Below, one piece after another: positions 52,585 through 61,861 of a stretch of DNA of 64,000 nt (positions within the stretch are counted from its first letter, which is position 1; every line of letters starts with the position of its first letter). Made by a program: the position numbers and the translations under genes. The DNA comes from G965232465 sp965276005. GTDB taxonomy: Bacteria; Pseudomonadota; Alphaproteobacteria; JAQWUY01. Below the pieces are notes generated by a model. The model worked only from the letters and a program-made list of their open reading frames with translations. It had not been told where the DNA came from and made no database searches. The stretch is from NCBI GenBank assembly GCA_965276005.1, contig OZ254962.1, positions 1,674,001-1,738,000 of the forward strand, in the 5' to 3' direction.

Positions 52585-53682
52585 TTAGTTGCCGTATACT
52601 TCTTTTAGGACATCATCTGGCAAGATAGAGCCTACCCAATAGGAATCGTTTAAGTCTTTGCGGTAATATGTATCCCGCTCATGTGCCAAAATAGGATCGG
52701 CAATGACCTTATACTCGGTGTAAATTTTCTGTCCATTTAAAACACCTACCGCAGCGGCAACGCCTTCGGCAACCATCCAAGTGGGGTTTTGTGGGGCAAT
52801 GGAATCGAATGTACCTTTGCCATCGTTTTCGACCCAAATACGGAAGAATCCGTTGTTCGCTTCCCCTGTCATCGGCACAAGCTTACGACCCAGTTCGTTG
52901 AACACCTCTACACATGCATGAGTCATGGCACCCCCAGACGACCATACACCATCAATTTTTGGGTGGGCAATTGCCAAGTTTTCACACGCTGTACGCCCTT
53001 TTTCATACGACCATTCCGCATACACAGAGTCCACAACCTTAATATCAGGATACTTATTTAGGACTTCCATAGCACCGTCCCAGCGTTCCGTATCCACAGA
53101 AATACCAGCAATACCCCGAAGCCCGATAACATTACCCTTTCCGTTCATGGCTTTTGCCAAAAATTCCCCGCCGTCACGACCAAATTTCACTTGGTCGGCA
53201 AGGATTCGAACGGTGGCTTTGTCTGTGTTGGCATCCGCCGCCACGATAATTACGGCAATACCCGCATCGTATGCTTTTTCAAGTACATTGACAACCGCAA
53301 CAGGCGAAGTAGGGTTGATAACGATGGCATCCACACCTTGAGTCATCATATCTTCCACATCAGCAATTTGCTTGTTGGGGTCAAACCCTGCATCTGTTAC
53401 AATGTATTTTTCAATCTCTGGGAATTGAGCCGCCCGGTGTTCAGCTTCTTTCATCAACTGTTGCACCCAGCTGTTGCCTGTAAATACATTGGAAAATCCA
53501 ATGATATATTTACCATCACTGCGGGAAGCATAACGGGAAGTATCCACATATGTTGCCCCATCAGCGGGTCCCAATCCAGGGTGGATTTTTACCTGTGTTT
53601 GTGCAAACGCAACAGGAACCATCGATAAGCTTGTCATCATACCCAAGGCGATTGCACCATATTTCATGAAATTCTTTTTCAT
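52585..53682 (-). CDS. Ribose-type ABC sugar-binding protein
   Basis: The 365-residue protein has a signal peptide ending VAFAQ and a periplasmic-binding type 4 fold (FSNVFTGNSWVQQLMKEAE, DAIVINPTSPVAVVNVLEKA). It is the ligand-capturing part of the importer. The ligand is probably a sugar or sugar lactone, judging by the kinases and the lactonase-like gene. GGAGAG precedes the start. Confidence 0.9.
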   Translation of the reverse strand: MKKNFMKYGAIALGMMTSLSMVPVAFAQTQVKIHPGLGPADGATYVDTSRYASRSDGKYIIGFSNVFTGNSWVQQLMKEAEHRAAQFPEIEKYIVTDAGFDPNKQIADVEDMMTQGVDAIVINPTSPVAVVNVLEKAYDAGIAVIIVAADANTDKATVRILADQVKFGRDGGEFLAKAMNGKGNVIGLRGIAGISVDTERWDGAMEVLNKYPDIKVVDSVYAEWSYEKGRTACENLAIAHPKIDGVWSSGGAMTHACVEVFNELGRKLVPMTGEANNGFFRIWVENDGKGTFDSIAPQNPTWMVAEGVAAAVGVLNGQKIYTEYKVIADPILAHERDTYYRKDLNDSYWVGSILPDDVLKEVYGN

Positions 53683-54027
53683 ATTCTCGCTCTCCTTTAA
53701 TATTCACTAAATTTTATTAATATACCTTGCGGTTTTGAAATGCCGAACACGCTGTGTAAAAATTCTTTTCACATATACAAATCGTATACATCAACACTAT
53801 TCACACAGTATATTAACATTGTGATTTACTATAACATACACAATTTAATTTGCAAGAAAAAAAATTTTCATAATAATTTTTTATGCTTTTATCCATTTGA
53901 TTTTAATGGTATTTTTTATAAAAAATAATTTTAAAATAAGGAGAAATGCAGTCGATGAAACACATGCCCCAAAACGGGATAGATTGGTAAACAGATTCCC
54001 ATGATACATAACAAAGCATATATCCAT
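53683..54027. promoter_or_regulatory. Promoter gap of the sugar importer
   Basis: The 345-base A+T-rich gap precedes the binding-protein gene on the minus strand. It holds several CACA...TGTG dyads (for example around 53795-53825 and 53752-53775) that could be operators for the RpiR protein, but none is decisive. Near 53946 an AAGGAGA is followed by a 14-codon plus-strand frame, MQSMKHMPQNGIDW, ending at 53990. It may be a gene relic or chance. Confidence 0.35.
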
Positions 54028-54873
54028 TTAATCAATACCCAATCCTGTTTTTATGCGTTGTAATAATTCGGAGGTATTCAGATCTGTACTCTGCCCAATA
54101 TGCAGGGTTAATAAACCTGTAATATAATGATATGAGAACTGGGATATATTTGGGGTGTAAATATCGATTTCTTCAAATACATTTACATTCAACAGAATAT
54201 CCGCCGCTTTTGATAGGGGGGTAAAGGGGGCGGTCAGGCAAATTATGGTGGCGTTGTTTTGACGGGCAAGTTTGGCAATATTTAAAATCTCCAACGATTG
54301 TCCTGTATGGGAAATACAAATGACCACATCGTCTTGGTTGGACAGACTGGAAAAGATTTTTTGAAAGTGGCTGTCGACCACCGCTTGGGCGTTAATTCCC
54401 AAACGCAACAGACGGATTGCCAAGTCTTGTGCCACAAATCCGGAAATAGCAACACCAAATATTTTTACCTGTTTAGCGGATTTTATAGCCTGTACCGCCC
54501 GCAGAACATCTTGATTATTCAGGTTGTTGTATGTGGCGGTTACACTGGCGACCACTTGGTTTAAATACCCCACTCCTAAGTCTTGATTTTCTGTGTTCTC
54601 ATCAGGCAAATACTGCATGGATTTATGATAATAAGACACCTGTGCAGTTTTTGCTCTGGCAAGTGCCAATTTCAAGTCCTTGTATCCACTATATCCCAAC
54701 AGGTGGGTAAAACGAGTAATTGATGCGGGGCTGACTTTCGCAGACTCGGCAAAATCGGTGATACTACTTTCTAGTACTTTTTCCACATCCAACAAAATAC
54801 AATCGGCTATTTTTTGTTCAGTTTTGTTGAATTGTGCAGAATTTCTGCTTAATTTATCAAGTATATTAGACAT
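54028..54873 (-). CDS. RpiR/MurR-family transcriptional regulator
   Basis: The 281-residue protein has an N-terminal HTH_6 domain (S-x-A-S-I-T-R-F at about 48-55) and a C-terminal SIS sugar-phosphate-binding domain (KIFGVAISGFVAQDLA, VVICISHTGQSLEIL). Such regulators sense phosphosugars, here probably the product of the FGGY kinases. It lies between the hydrolase genes and the importer genes on the same strand. Confidence 0.92.
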   Translation of the reverse strand: MSNILDKLSRNSAQFNKTEQKIADCILLDVEKVLESSITDFAESAKVSPASITRFTHLLGYSGYKDLKLALARAKTAQVSYYHKSMQYLPDENTENQDLGVGYLNQVVASVTATYNNLNNQDVLRAVQAIKSAKQVKIFGVAISGFVAQDLAIRLLRLGINAQAVVDSHFQKIFSSLSNQDDVVICISHTGQSLEILNIAKLARQNNATIICLTAPFTPLSKAADILLNVNVFEEIDIYTPNISQFSYHYITGLLTLHIGQSTDLNTSELLQRIKTGLGID

Positions 54874-54956
54874 GCTTTTTTCTTATGTGTGATAATACAA
54901 CCTGTACTATACATAATTTTTTCTCTGAGTAACAGGAAAATGTGTCAAAGTGGCTC

Positions 54957-55703
54957 TTATTTTTTTACCGGCGTATCCATTCGTGGACAAATTTCCCATA
55001 CCAAATCCACAATATTATCTGTAAATTTTTGTAATAAAATCTGTCCTTTTTCCACTGTGCCTAAGGTGGCATCGCCGAACACACCGCTTTTGCTCAGTTC
55101 CCCCATGGGGGTACTGCCATGAAAATATCCTTTGTCGTATGGGGGATATTCTTTGCATGCCTTATCCATCTGTACCAATTCTGGTCTGATGGCAAGCATT
55201 AACGAGGTTTCAAATTCACACGCATGGACAATATTAAACCACATTTTTGAATCACATACTTCGTTTAAAACCGTATTTAGGTTAGGGTAAAACACGCTCC
55301 ATACCTGTGTGTCGCAATCGTCCCGTAAATCCCGAATAGCGTATTTCATGGATGTGGTATTTGCCGCATGACCATTGATTAAAATTAGGTGTTTTACACC
55401 GTACCGTGATACGCTGTGTGCCACATCTTTGATAACGCTTTTTAAATGTTGTTGTTGTAACGACACTGTTCCCGCATCGTCGCGCCATACATAAGAATAA
55501 CCAAAAGGCAGGGTGGGTAAAACAATTGCCCCTGTTTTTTTCGCCACTTTGTTGGATAATGCTTCCGCCAAAAATATGTCCACACCCAACGGCATATGAT
55601 ACCCATGCTGTTCTGTTGCCCCCATAGGCAAAATTGCCACAGGGTATTGTTTTACACGACCGGCAACCTCGTCACGGGTCATATATTTGGTTTCTACTAT
55701 CAA
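54957..55703 (-). CDS. Creatininase-family amidohydrolase
   Basis: The roughly 248-residue enzyme has the metal ligands of the family in G-A-T-E-Q-H-G-Y-H-M-P, then NGHAANTT and HACEFETSLML. Creatininase-fold enzymes open cyclic amides or lactam-like rings. The start is probably TTG 55703, because AAGGGAG lies 8 bases before it; ATG 55682 is the alternative. A G10 tract separates it from the next gene upstream, and an in-frame extension through it has no ribosome site. Confidence 0.8.
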   Translation of the reverse strand: MIVETKYMTRDEVAGRVKQYPVAILPMGATEQHGYHMPLGVDIFLAEALSNKVAKKTGAIVLPTLPFGYSYVWRDDAGTVSLQQQHLKSVIKDVAHSVSRYGVKHLILINGHAANTTSMKYAIRDLRDDCDTQVWSVFYPNLNTVLNEVCDSKMWFNIVHACEFETSLMLAIRPELVQMDKACKEYPPYDKGYFHGSTPMGELSKSGVFGDATLGTVEKGQILLQKFTDNIVDLVWEICPRMDTPVKK

Positions 55704-55727
55704 TATCTTTTCTCCCTTATTTTTTAT

Positions 55728-55737
55728 GGGGGGGGGG
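55728..55737. repeat. G10 homopolymer between the lactonase and creatininase genes
   Basis: Ten G (C on the coding strand) lie 6 bases past the stop of the upstream gene and about 25 bases before the creatininase start. Length change here would shift a possible read-through frame and the spacing of the ribosome site region. Confidence 0.8.
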
Positions 55738-55743
55738 TATCTT

Positions 55744-56658
55744 TTAAAATCGTGCCAGCCACTCTGCTGGGTTGGTATAAAAGATGCGTTTGATATGGTC
55801 TTCGGATACACCTTCGGCAATCATACGGGGGATAAACTTGGTTTTAATATATGCAAATCCCGGTCCACCGCCATAGCTGGTTAAATACGATGCCCGTCCC
55901 ATATCACCAGAAATTAACATCTGTTTTTCAAAGCCTGCGTTTAACAATTCTTTGACACAAGCAACCCGAGTGGAATCGGGGTAATATTTTACTTTACCCG
56001 GTCCATCAAATTGTACATATGCCCCACGGCTTGCCAAGGATTTATGGTAATACGGATCACAATTACGGTCGCTATGTCCCACCACAACTAAGCTTAAATC
56101 CACGCCTTCGGATTCGATGATATCAAGCATTTCCATGCCCATAGTCCCAGCCTCTGTATGAATCCACATGGGACCGCCCGTTTCTTTTTGGGCACGGGAT
56201 GCGGCACGGGTAACCTTTTCTTCCAACGGGTGGATAACATTGTACGAACTGCCCGATTTAATGTGACCGGCTTTGTGGGAGGTGCCGTCCATCCCTTCCA
56301 TTACATCTTTTACCAATATATCGGTTATTTCTGTAACAGATTTTTCTTCTACCCATTTGGGGAAGTATAAATTTTTATTAAACCCTGTTACCGCAATCAC
56401 ATGGGTATTGGCTTCTTTTGACATTTGTGCCATCTGTTTTGCATCCCGCCCATAATCCAAGGTGGATGCATCAATAAGCGTGTCCCCACCCACTTGTTTG
56501 AATATCTTTAATTCGTTCAATGAGGCTTCATAATCGCTAAGTTCTAGATCCCTGTCTAATTGATGAGAGGGGGGGCATGTAATCAAATGTTCATGCACAT
56601 AAGTAAAGCCCAAGTCTTCTTTTTCAATATCGCCATGTAATGTTCTAATCTTACCCAT
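55744..56658 (-). CDS. Phosphotriesterase-family hydrolase (lactonase candidate)
   Basis: The 304-residue TIM-barrel protein has the family metal ligands: YVHEHL (H-x-H), the HTEAG strand, VVVGHSDRN, and the late Asp in LISGDMGR. AAGGAG precedes ATG 56658. Some members of this family hydrolyse phosphorylated sugar lactones. Next to two sugar kinases and an RpiR regulator, a phospho-lactonase role is more likely than organophosphate breakdown. It is first gene of the whole minus-strand sugar locus. Confidence 0.82.
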   Translation of the reverse strand: MGKIRTLHGDIEKEDLGFTYVHEHLITCPPSHQLDRDLELSDYEASLNELKIFKQVGGDTLIDASTLDYGRDAKQMAQMSKEANTHVIAVTGFNKNLYFPKWVEEKSVTEITDILVKDVMEGMDGTSHKAGHIKSGSSYNVIHPLEEKVTRAASRAQKETGGPMWIHTEAGTMGMEMLDIIESEGVDLSLVVVGHSDRNCDPYYHKSLASRGAYVQFDGPGKVKYYPDSTRVACVKELLNAGFEKQMLISGDMGRASYLTSYGGGPGFAYIKTKFIPRMIAEGVSEDHIKRIFYTNPAEWLARF

Positions 56659-56791
56659 AATCTGCTCCTTAATACTCAAAATATATTCGCAATTTACAAA
56701 AAATATCACAATACATATTTTTTCGCAATAAAATATTAAAAATTATTTTCAAAAATATTTTATCATGTTGTTTTAAATGGTTAAAAATATT

Positions 56792-57236
56792 TCAAATTTG
56801 TACAGCAGCGAGAAATGAAGCAGTGTTTTTAGCGTACCCTGTTGCAATGCCTCGCCAGCGTTCTAAATGCAGAAAAGCATGTTCAACTAAACTTAGCCAA
56901 TTATAAAGGTATTCATCAGAGGATGAACCTTATAGTGGCTGGCGTCTATTATTAACCATTCATAATCCGGGTCTTTAATCAAAATCCCCAACAATCTCTC
57001 CTATATGCCCTTATCACGCCAGCGGATAAAACGGCGATGGGTGTTACTCCAATCCCCTAAATCGGGCGGCAAATCACGCCATGGAGCACCCGTTCGCATA
57101 ATCCAAAAACCGCATCAATAAACAAGCGGTTGTCTCTTGCAACACCACCCCATGCCCCTCTGCGACCGGGTAAGTGTGGCTCTAATAATGCCCATGTTCT
57201 ATCTGAAATATCGTGCCGTCTGTGTGCTGGTGTCAT
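56792..57236 (-). mobile_element. IS5-family transposase remnant
   Basis: On the minus strand ATG 57236 opens MTPAHRRHDISDRTWALLEP and continues DNRLFIDAVF, the usual IS5/IS427-type N-terminus. Frameshifts follow, then DWSNTHRRFIRWRDKGI and a stop, then DPDYEWLIIDASHYKVHP. The sequence next jumps to a C-terminal VEHAFLHLERWRGIATGYAK ending at 56792. The middle, with the remaining catalytic residues, is deleted. The element is inactive. Confidence 0.85.
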
Positions 57237-57530
57237 ATCACTATCCTTGTAAAGTTAATATCAAGGAGAGTATAACATATTTCTTACCTCGTGACTACAC
57301 TATTTAGGCTGTTTTGGCATCTCTTTTGCCAAGTTGCACACCACAAACCTTTTTGTACCGGCAAGTTTTTATATATATGATAAATTATAAATAATCAATG
57401 ATATTTTTTCATTTGAATAATTTATCGCACATTGATATGGTTTCGGGGAATATGCAAAACACAAATATGTGGAAGTATATTTTGAATGCTATTAAGCAAT
57501 ATAAAAATTTAGAGCGAAAGTGAGAGTCTT
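57237..57530. promoter_or_regulatory. Upstream region of the tricarboxylate transporter genes
   Basis: This 294-base A+T-rich gap separates the IS5 remnant from the binding-protein gene. It contains the shared 27-bp site (57390-57416). No ORF is supported. Confidence 0.45.
57390..57416. promoter_or_regulatory. 27-bp site shared with 62800-62826
   Basis: The sequence contains ATAATCAATGATATTTTTTC followed by ATTTGA. It matches the LysR/flavoprotein spacer at 26 of 27 bases. It includes the imperfect dyad TCAATGA...TCATTTGA, suited to a LysR protein. It probably coordinates the transporter operon with the flavoprotein gene. Confidence 0.7.
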
Positions 57531-58622
57531 GTGAAAATATCTAAAATTATAAAATTATCTGGTGCTGTCCCATTGTCGTTGGGATTAGCGTTTAATGCTG
57601 TGGCGGATGTGAATTTGTCTGGTAAAAAAGTGGAGTGGACAATTCCATTTTCTGAATCTGGGGGATCTGCGAAGTGGGCAAACTTCTTTGCACCGCTGTT
57701 AAGCGAAGCCTTACCGGGCAATCCAACAGTAACACCACGATTTATGCCGGGGGCGGGTTCTACCAAAGGGGCAAACTGGTTCCAAAAACAGAGAAATGGC
57801 GATGGTACGGTTATGTTTGGGTCTTCTGGATCTACCCAATTCCCATATCTGTTGGACGATCCACGGGTACAGTATGAATACAAAGATTGGGAACCTGTGA
57901 TGGCATCTGGTACAGGCGGGGTTGCGTACTTGCCTGCGGATTTGGCGAGAAAATTTGATGGGTCTGCCAACCAATTAAAAGGCACCGACTTTATCTTCGG
58001 TTCTCAAGGGGCGACTCGTTTGGATATTGTACCATTGATGGCATTTAACATGTTGGGTCTAACCGTTGACCCTGTGTTTGGTATCAAAGGTCGAGGTGAT
58101 GGTCGCTTGATGTTTGAACGGGGCGAAGCAAATATTGATTACCAAACCTCTTCCAGTTACCTGAGCGGTGTTGTGCCATTGGTGAACGAAGGCAAAGCCG
58201 TACCAATGATGACTTGGGGGGCATTGGATGCGAATGGCAACATCACCCGTGACCCAACCTTCCCAGAAATTGCCACCTTCAAAGAAGTGTGTCAGGCAAC
58301 CGCAGGCTGTAAAACCAGTGGTCCGGCTTGGAATGCATGGAAAGCGTTCTTTGTATCCGGATTTTCCGTACAAAAAATCGCCTTCTTGCCACAAGGCACT
58401 TCACAAGAGATCGTGGATACTTTCACTAACGCCTTTCAAAAAGTCTTAGACCGTCCAGACTTTGCAGAAATTTCCGCAACCCGTTTGGGTAAATACCCTG
58501 TGTTTATCGGTGCGGATGCGAAAAAAGCCTTGCAAGGTGCCATTACTGTATCTGATTCAGCCAAAGCATATGTGAAAAAATGGTTGAAAGACGATTACGG
58601 CGTAGATTTACAAGCACGATAA
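57531..58622 (+). CDS. TTT-type (TctC) solute-binding protein
   Basis: The 363-residue protein starts at GTG 57531, with GAGAG upstream. It has a signal peptide ending NAVAD, then a Bug/TctC-like fold with WTIPFSESGGSAKWANFF and FMPGAGSTKGANW. It delivers a tricarboxylate or similar acid to the membrane part encoded next. Confidence 0.85.
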   Translation: MKISKIIKLSGAVPLSLGLAFNAVADVNLSGKKVEWTIPFSESGGSAKWANFFAPLLSEALPGNPTVTPRFMPGAGSTKGANWFQKQRNGDGTVMFGSSGSTQFPYLLDDPRVQYEYKDWEPVMASGTGGVAYLPADLARKFDGSANQLKGTDFIFGSQGATRLDIVPLMAFNMLGLTVDPVFGIKGRGDGRLMFERGEANIDYQTSSSYLSGVVPLVNEGKAVPMMTWGALDANGNITRDPTFPEIATFKEVCQATAGCKTSGPAWNAWKAFFVSGFSVQKIAFLPQGTSQEIVDTFTNAFQKVLDRPDFAEISATRLGKYPVFIGADAKKALQGAITVSDSAKAYVKKWLKDDYGVDLQAR

Positions 58623-58624
58623 TA

Positions 58625-58658
58625 TACAGTTATATCCGCATGGCACAACCGTACTGTG
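58625..58658. repeat. Copy of the 40142 intergenic sequence
   Basis: This stretch lies directly after the binding-protein stop. It can pair GCACA with TGTGC and TATATC with GATATA, so it may fold in the operon transcript before the tctA-like gene. Confidence 0.5.
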
Positions 58659-58711
58659 CAGATATATTGTGTTTTAAAGTGTTGTAACCATTTCATTAAG
58701 GAAGTATTTTC

Positions 58712-60739
58712 ATGGATTTTTTACAGGTAACCTTGCCCAGCATAGTACAAGCATTTTCCTTAATATACAACCTTGAAGTACTGTTATATCTGTTGTTAGG
58801 TGTATGTATGGGATTGGTTATTGGCATATTCCCCGGATTGGGGGGTATAGCAGGCTTGTCATTGGTTTTACCCTTTATGTTTGGTATGGATCCCATCAAT
58901 GGGCTCGCTTTAATGATTGGTATGATTGCGGTGGTACCGACCTCTGATACTTTTGCGTCTGTCCTTATGGGCATTCCGGGATCGTCCGCATCGCAAGCCA
59001 CCGTACTAGACGGTTTTCCTTTATCTCAAAAAGGCGAAGCCGCACGGGCATTATCCGCTGCATTTAGTGCATCGTTATTTGGCGGACTGGTGGGGGCGTT
59101 TTTCCTGACTTTCTTTATTTTACTCGCCCGTCCGATTATACTGGCGTTCGGGTTACCAGAGATGTTGATGGTTACCGTGCTGGGATTATCCATGGTTGCC
59201 GTTTTATCCGGTCGCATTCCCCTCAAAGGCCTAGCTGCTGCCTGCTTAGGATTGTTGGTTGGCACCATTGGCGAAGCGGATGCGGGCGGGTCGTTACGCA
59301 TGGCAACATATGACATTGCTTATATTGCCGATGGATTTAAATTGGTCATTGTTGGATTGGGGATTTTTGCATTGCCGGAAATTATTGCTTTGCTAAGAAA
59401 CGACCGTGCCATTTCCACCGCCCCTGATCTGGGGTCGGGGTGGCTTGATGGGGTCAAGGATTGGTGGCAAAACAAATGGCTGTCCATGCGGTGTGCGGTT
59501 ATCGGCGTGATTGTCGGCGTTATCCCCGGTTTGGGCGGTTCGGTGGTCGATTGGATTGCGTATGGACACACGGTGCAAAGTACCAAAGACAAAAGCAGCT
59601 TTGGTAAAGGGCAAATTCGTGGGGTTATTGGTCCCGAAAGTTCCAACAATGCCAAAGAAGGGGGCGGATTGGTACCGACCTTAATTTTTGGTATCCCGGG
59701 ATCGGGGTCTATGGCGATTTTTATCGGGGCGGTTGGCTTATTGGGATCTGGTAACATTGAACTGGGTCCACAGATGTTGTCAGCAAATTATTTGGATATG
59801 ACATATTCCATTATTTGGTTGTTGGCACTGGCGAATGTGTTTGGGACTCTGTTGTGTATTGGGTTATCGGGGGGGATTGCCCGCTTGACGATTATTCGCT
59901 TTACCTTGATTGCCCCATTTTTGTTTATGTTAATCACCTTTGCGGCATTCCAATCGGGGCAGAGTTTGGGCGACCTGTTGGCTCTTGCCTGCTTTGGGCT
60001 ACTAGGGATTATGTTACGGCGATTTGATTGGTCACGACCTGCGTTTTTAATCGGCTTTATTTTGTCAAATCCCGCAGAAACATTTTCCAACCAAGCGTAC
60101 CAAGTTGCCATGTCCAAATTCCGCCGTGGGTTTGATGTGGGCATGGATTATATTTTCAGTCCTTTGGTGATTGTACTGATTATCTTAACCCTAATATCAA
60201 TTGTACTTGGCATCAAGCAGGCAAAGAAAATCTTGGTGGAAGGCGATGTAAAAGCCCAAGGGAAAACCGCTCCATTGGTATTTTTATTGGCGATTGGCAC
60301 ATACTTTATTGTCAGCTTATGGGACGCATCCCGCATTCCCGATATGTTGCTGACCGACAAAATATTCCCCATGTTTGTAGCGACCGTGGGTATTTTATGT
60401 TCCGTTATTCTATTGTTTAAAATGCAATGGGCGGATGCAGGGGATTCGCTGTTTGCAGACAGGGAAAAATCCGATGAGCCGTCACAGTACAGCCTGTGGA
60501 GTACCCTATCCCTGTTTGGCGGGTTGTTAATTTTAACCGCTTTATTGGGCTTTGTATTCGCATTGGTTATTGGTGTATATATCTTTATGACATATCGGGC
60601 AAAGTTACAAAAATCCCATGCGATTATGTATACGATTATGTGTATTGTGTTTATATGTTCTATGACATACATATTAAACCGTGACTTCCCCCCGGGAATG
60701 TTACAATCGTACTTCGACTTGCCATGGCCATTGCGATAA
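58712..60739 (+). CDS. TTT transporter membrane protein, fused TctA-TctB
   Basis: The 675-residue protein holds a TctA domain in residues about 1-500: GIFPGLGGIAGL, GIPGSSASQATVLDGFP and a mirrored second half with GVIPGLGGSVVDW, then PTLIFGIPGSGSMAIF. A TctB-like four-helix domain fills about 520-670. The two are separate proteins in most systems. It imports the acid captured by the upstream binding protein. PrpF follows after 10 bases. Confidence 0.9.
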   Translation: MDFLQVTLPSIVQAFSLIYNLEVLLYLLLGVCMGLVIGIFPGLGGIAGLSLVLPFMFGMDPINGLALMIGMIAVVPTSDTFASVLMGIPGSSASQATVLDGFPLSQKGEAARALSAAFSASLFGGLVGAFFLTFFILLARPIILAFGLPEMLMVTVLGLSMVAVLSGRIPLKGLAAACLGLLVGTIGEADAGGSLRMATYDIAYIADGFKLVIVGLGIFALPEIIALLRNDRAISTAPDLGSGWLDGVKDWWQNKWLSMRCAVIGVIVGVIPGLGGSVVDWIAYGHTVQSTKDKSSFGKGQIRGVIGPESSNNAKEGGGLVPTLIFGIPGSGSMAIFIGAVGLLGSGNIELGPQMLSANYLDMTYSIIWLLALANVFGTLLCIGLSGGIARLTIIRFTLIAPFLFMLITFAAFQSGQSLGDLLALACFGLLGIMLRRFDWSRPAFLIGFILSNPAETFSNQAYQVAMSKFRRGFDVGMDYIFSPLVIVLIILTLISIVLGIKQAKKILVEGDVKAQGKTAPLVFLLAIGTYFIVSLWDASRIPDMLLTDKIFPMFVATVGILCSVILLFKMQWADAGDSLFADREKSDEPSQYSLWSTLSLFGGLLILTALLGFVFALVIGVYIFMTYRAKLQKSHAIMYTIMCIVFICSMTYILNRDFPPGMLQSYFDLPWPLR

Positions 60740-60749
60740 GGATGCTGTT

Positions 60750-61847
60750 ATGCAAACATCTATACCTTTTATATTCATGCGGGCGGGGACATCACGAGGG
60801 GCATATTTTAATAAAAAAGACCTACCCGAAGACCGTGACACTTTGGCACAAGTCCTTATATCGGTCATGGGGTCGGGTGATGCGTTAAACATTAACGGAC
60901 TTGGTGGTACCAATGCGGTAACAACCAAAGTCGCCATATTGTCAAAATCTGACGACGAGTGGGCGGATATCGACTATTTCTTTGCCCAAGTGTCCCCCGA
61001 TAAACACGAGGTGGACTTTAAACCCACCTGTGGCAATATCTTATCGGCAGTGGCGGCCGCATCTGTGGAAATGGGACTGTTTACCACCGACAAAAACACC
61101 GCAGACATTAAAATAAAAGCCGTCAACACAGGGGCAAGGATTATCAGCACGATTACACTAAAAGGGGGCACGCCTTTATATCATGGGGACACGGTTTTAG
61201 CGGGGATTGCCCAAAATGGGGCTCCGGTAACTTTGAAGTTTATGGATGCCACCGGTGCCGTTACAGGGGCATTACTGCCCACCGGTAACAGCCAAGATAT
61301 TATCGATGACATTGCTGTCACCTGTATGGATGTGGCAATGCCGATGGTAATTGCCAAAGCCGAAGACTTTGGATTGGACGGTATGGAAAGTGTACAAGAT
61401 TTGGACGCCAACACAGACTTTTTTGCCAAAATGGAAAACATCCGCATCGAAGCTGGTCGCCGTATGGGCATGGGCGATGTGGGTTCCTCAGTGGTACCAA
61501 AGTTTGCTGTACTATCGCCCGCACGGGCGGGGGGTACCATATGCGTTCGGTACTTTATGCCATGGAAAACCCACCCAAGTGTGGCGGTCACAGGGGCACA
61601 GTGTATTGCCAGCTGCTTGTTGGCACCACAGACCGTAACCGATGATATGGTCGATTGTACCGCCTTATTGTCCCCTGCAACCATCGAACTGGAACACCCA
61701 GCGGGAAGCCTTGAAGTGGTGGTCGATTACCAAGATGGCGACGATTTTGAAATCGTTTCGGCGGGACTTATCCGCACCGTGCGAAAATTGGCATCGGGCA
61801 TGGTGTTTGTCCCCACATATGTTTGGGACGGGGGGTATACCCCCTAA
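60750..61847 (+). CDS. PrpF-family isomerase (aconitate/oxalomesaconate type)
   Basis: The 365-residue protein begins with FIFMRAGTSRGAYF, the PrpF opening. It has the catalytic-Cys strand PTCGNILSAVA, and GDVGSSVVPKFAVLSPAR later. PrpF-fold enzymes isomerise aconitate-like or oxalomesaconate-like double bonds. AAGGA precedes ATG 60750. It fits a route from an imported tricarboxylate into the citric acid cycle. Confidence 0.88.
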   Translation: MQTSIPFIFMRAGTSRGAYFNKKDLPEDRDTLAQVLISVMGSGDALNINGLGGTNAVTTKVAILSKSDDEWADIDYFFAQVSPDKHEVDFKPTCGNILSAVAAASVEMGLFTTDKNTADIKIKAVNTGARIISTITLKGGTPLYHGDTVLAGIAQNGAPVTLKFMDATGAVTGALLPTGNSQDIIDDIAVTCMDVAMPMVIAKAEDFGLDGMESVQDLDANTDFFAKMENIRIEAGRRMGMGDVGSSVVPKFAVLSPARAGGTICVRYFMPWKTHPSVAVTGAQCIASCLLAPQTVTDDMVDCTALLSPATIELEHPAGSLEVVVDYQDGDDFEIVSAGLIRTVRKLASGMVFVPTYVWDGGYTP

Positions 61848-61861
61848 TACATACGGTTTGC

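Noticed and set aside
53946..53990. 14-codon plus-strand ORF with a good ribosome site
   Set aside because: It is too short to support as a gene and points into the end of a minus-strand gene. Noted only within the gap description.
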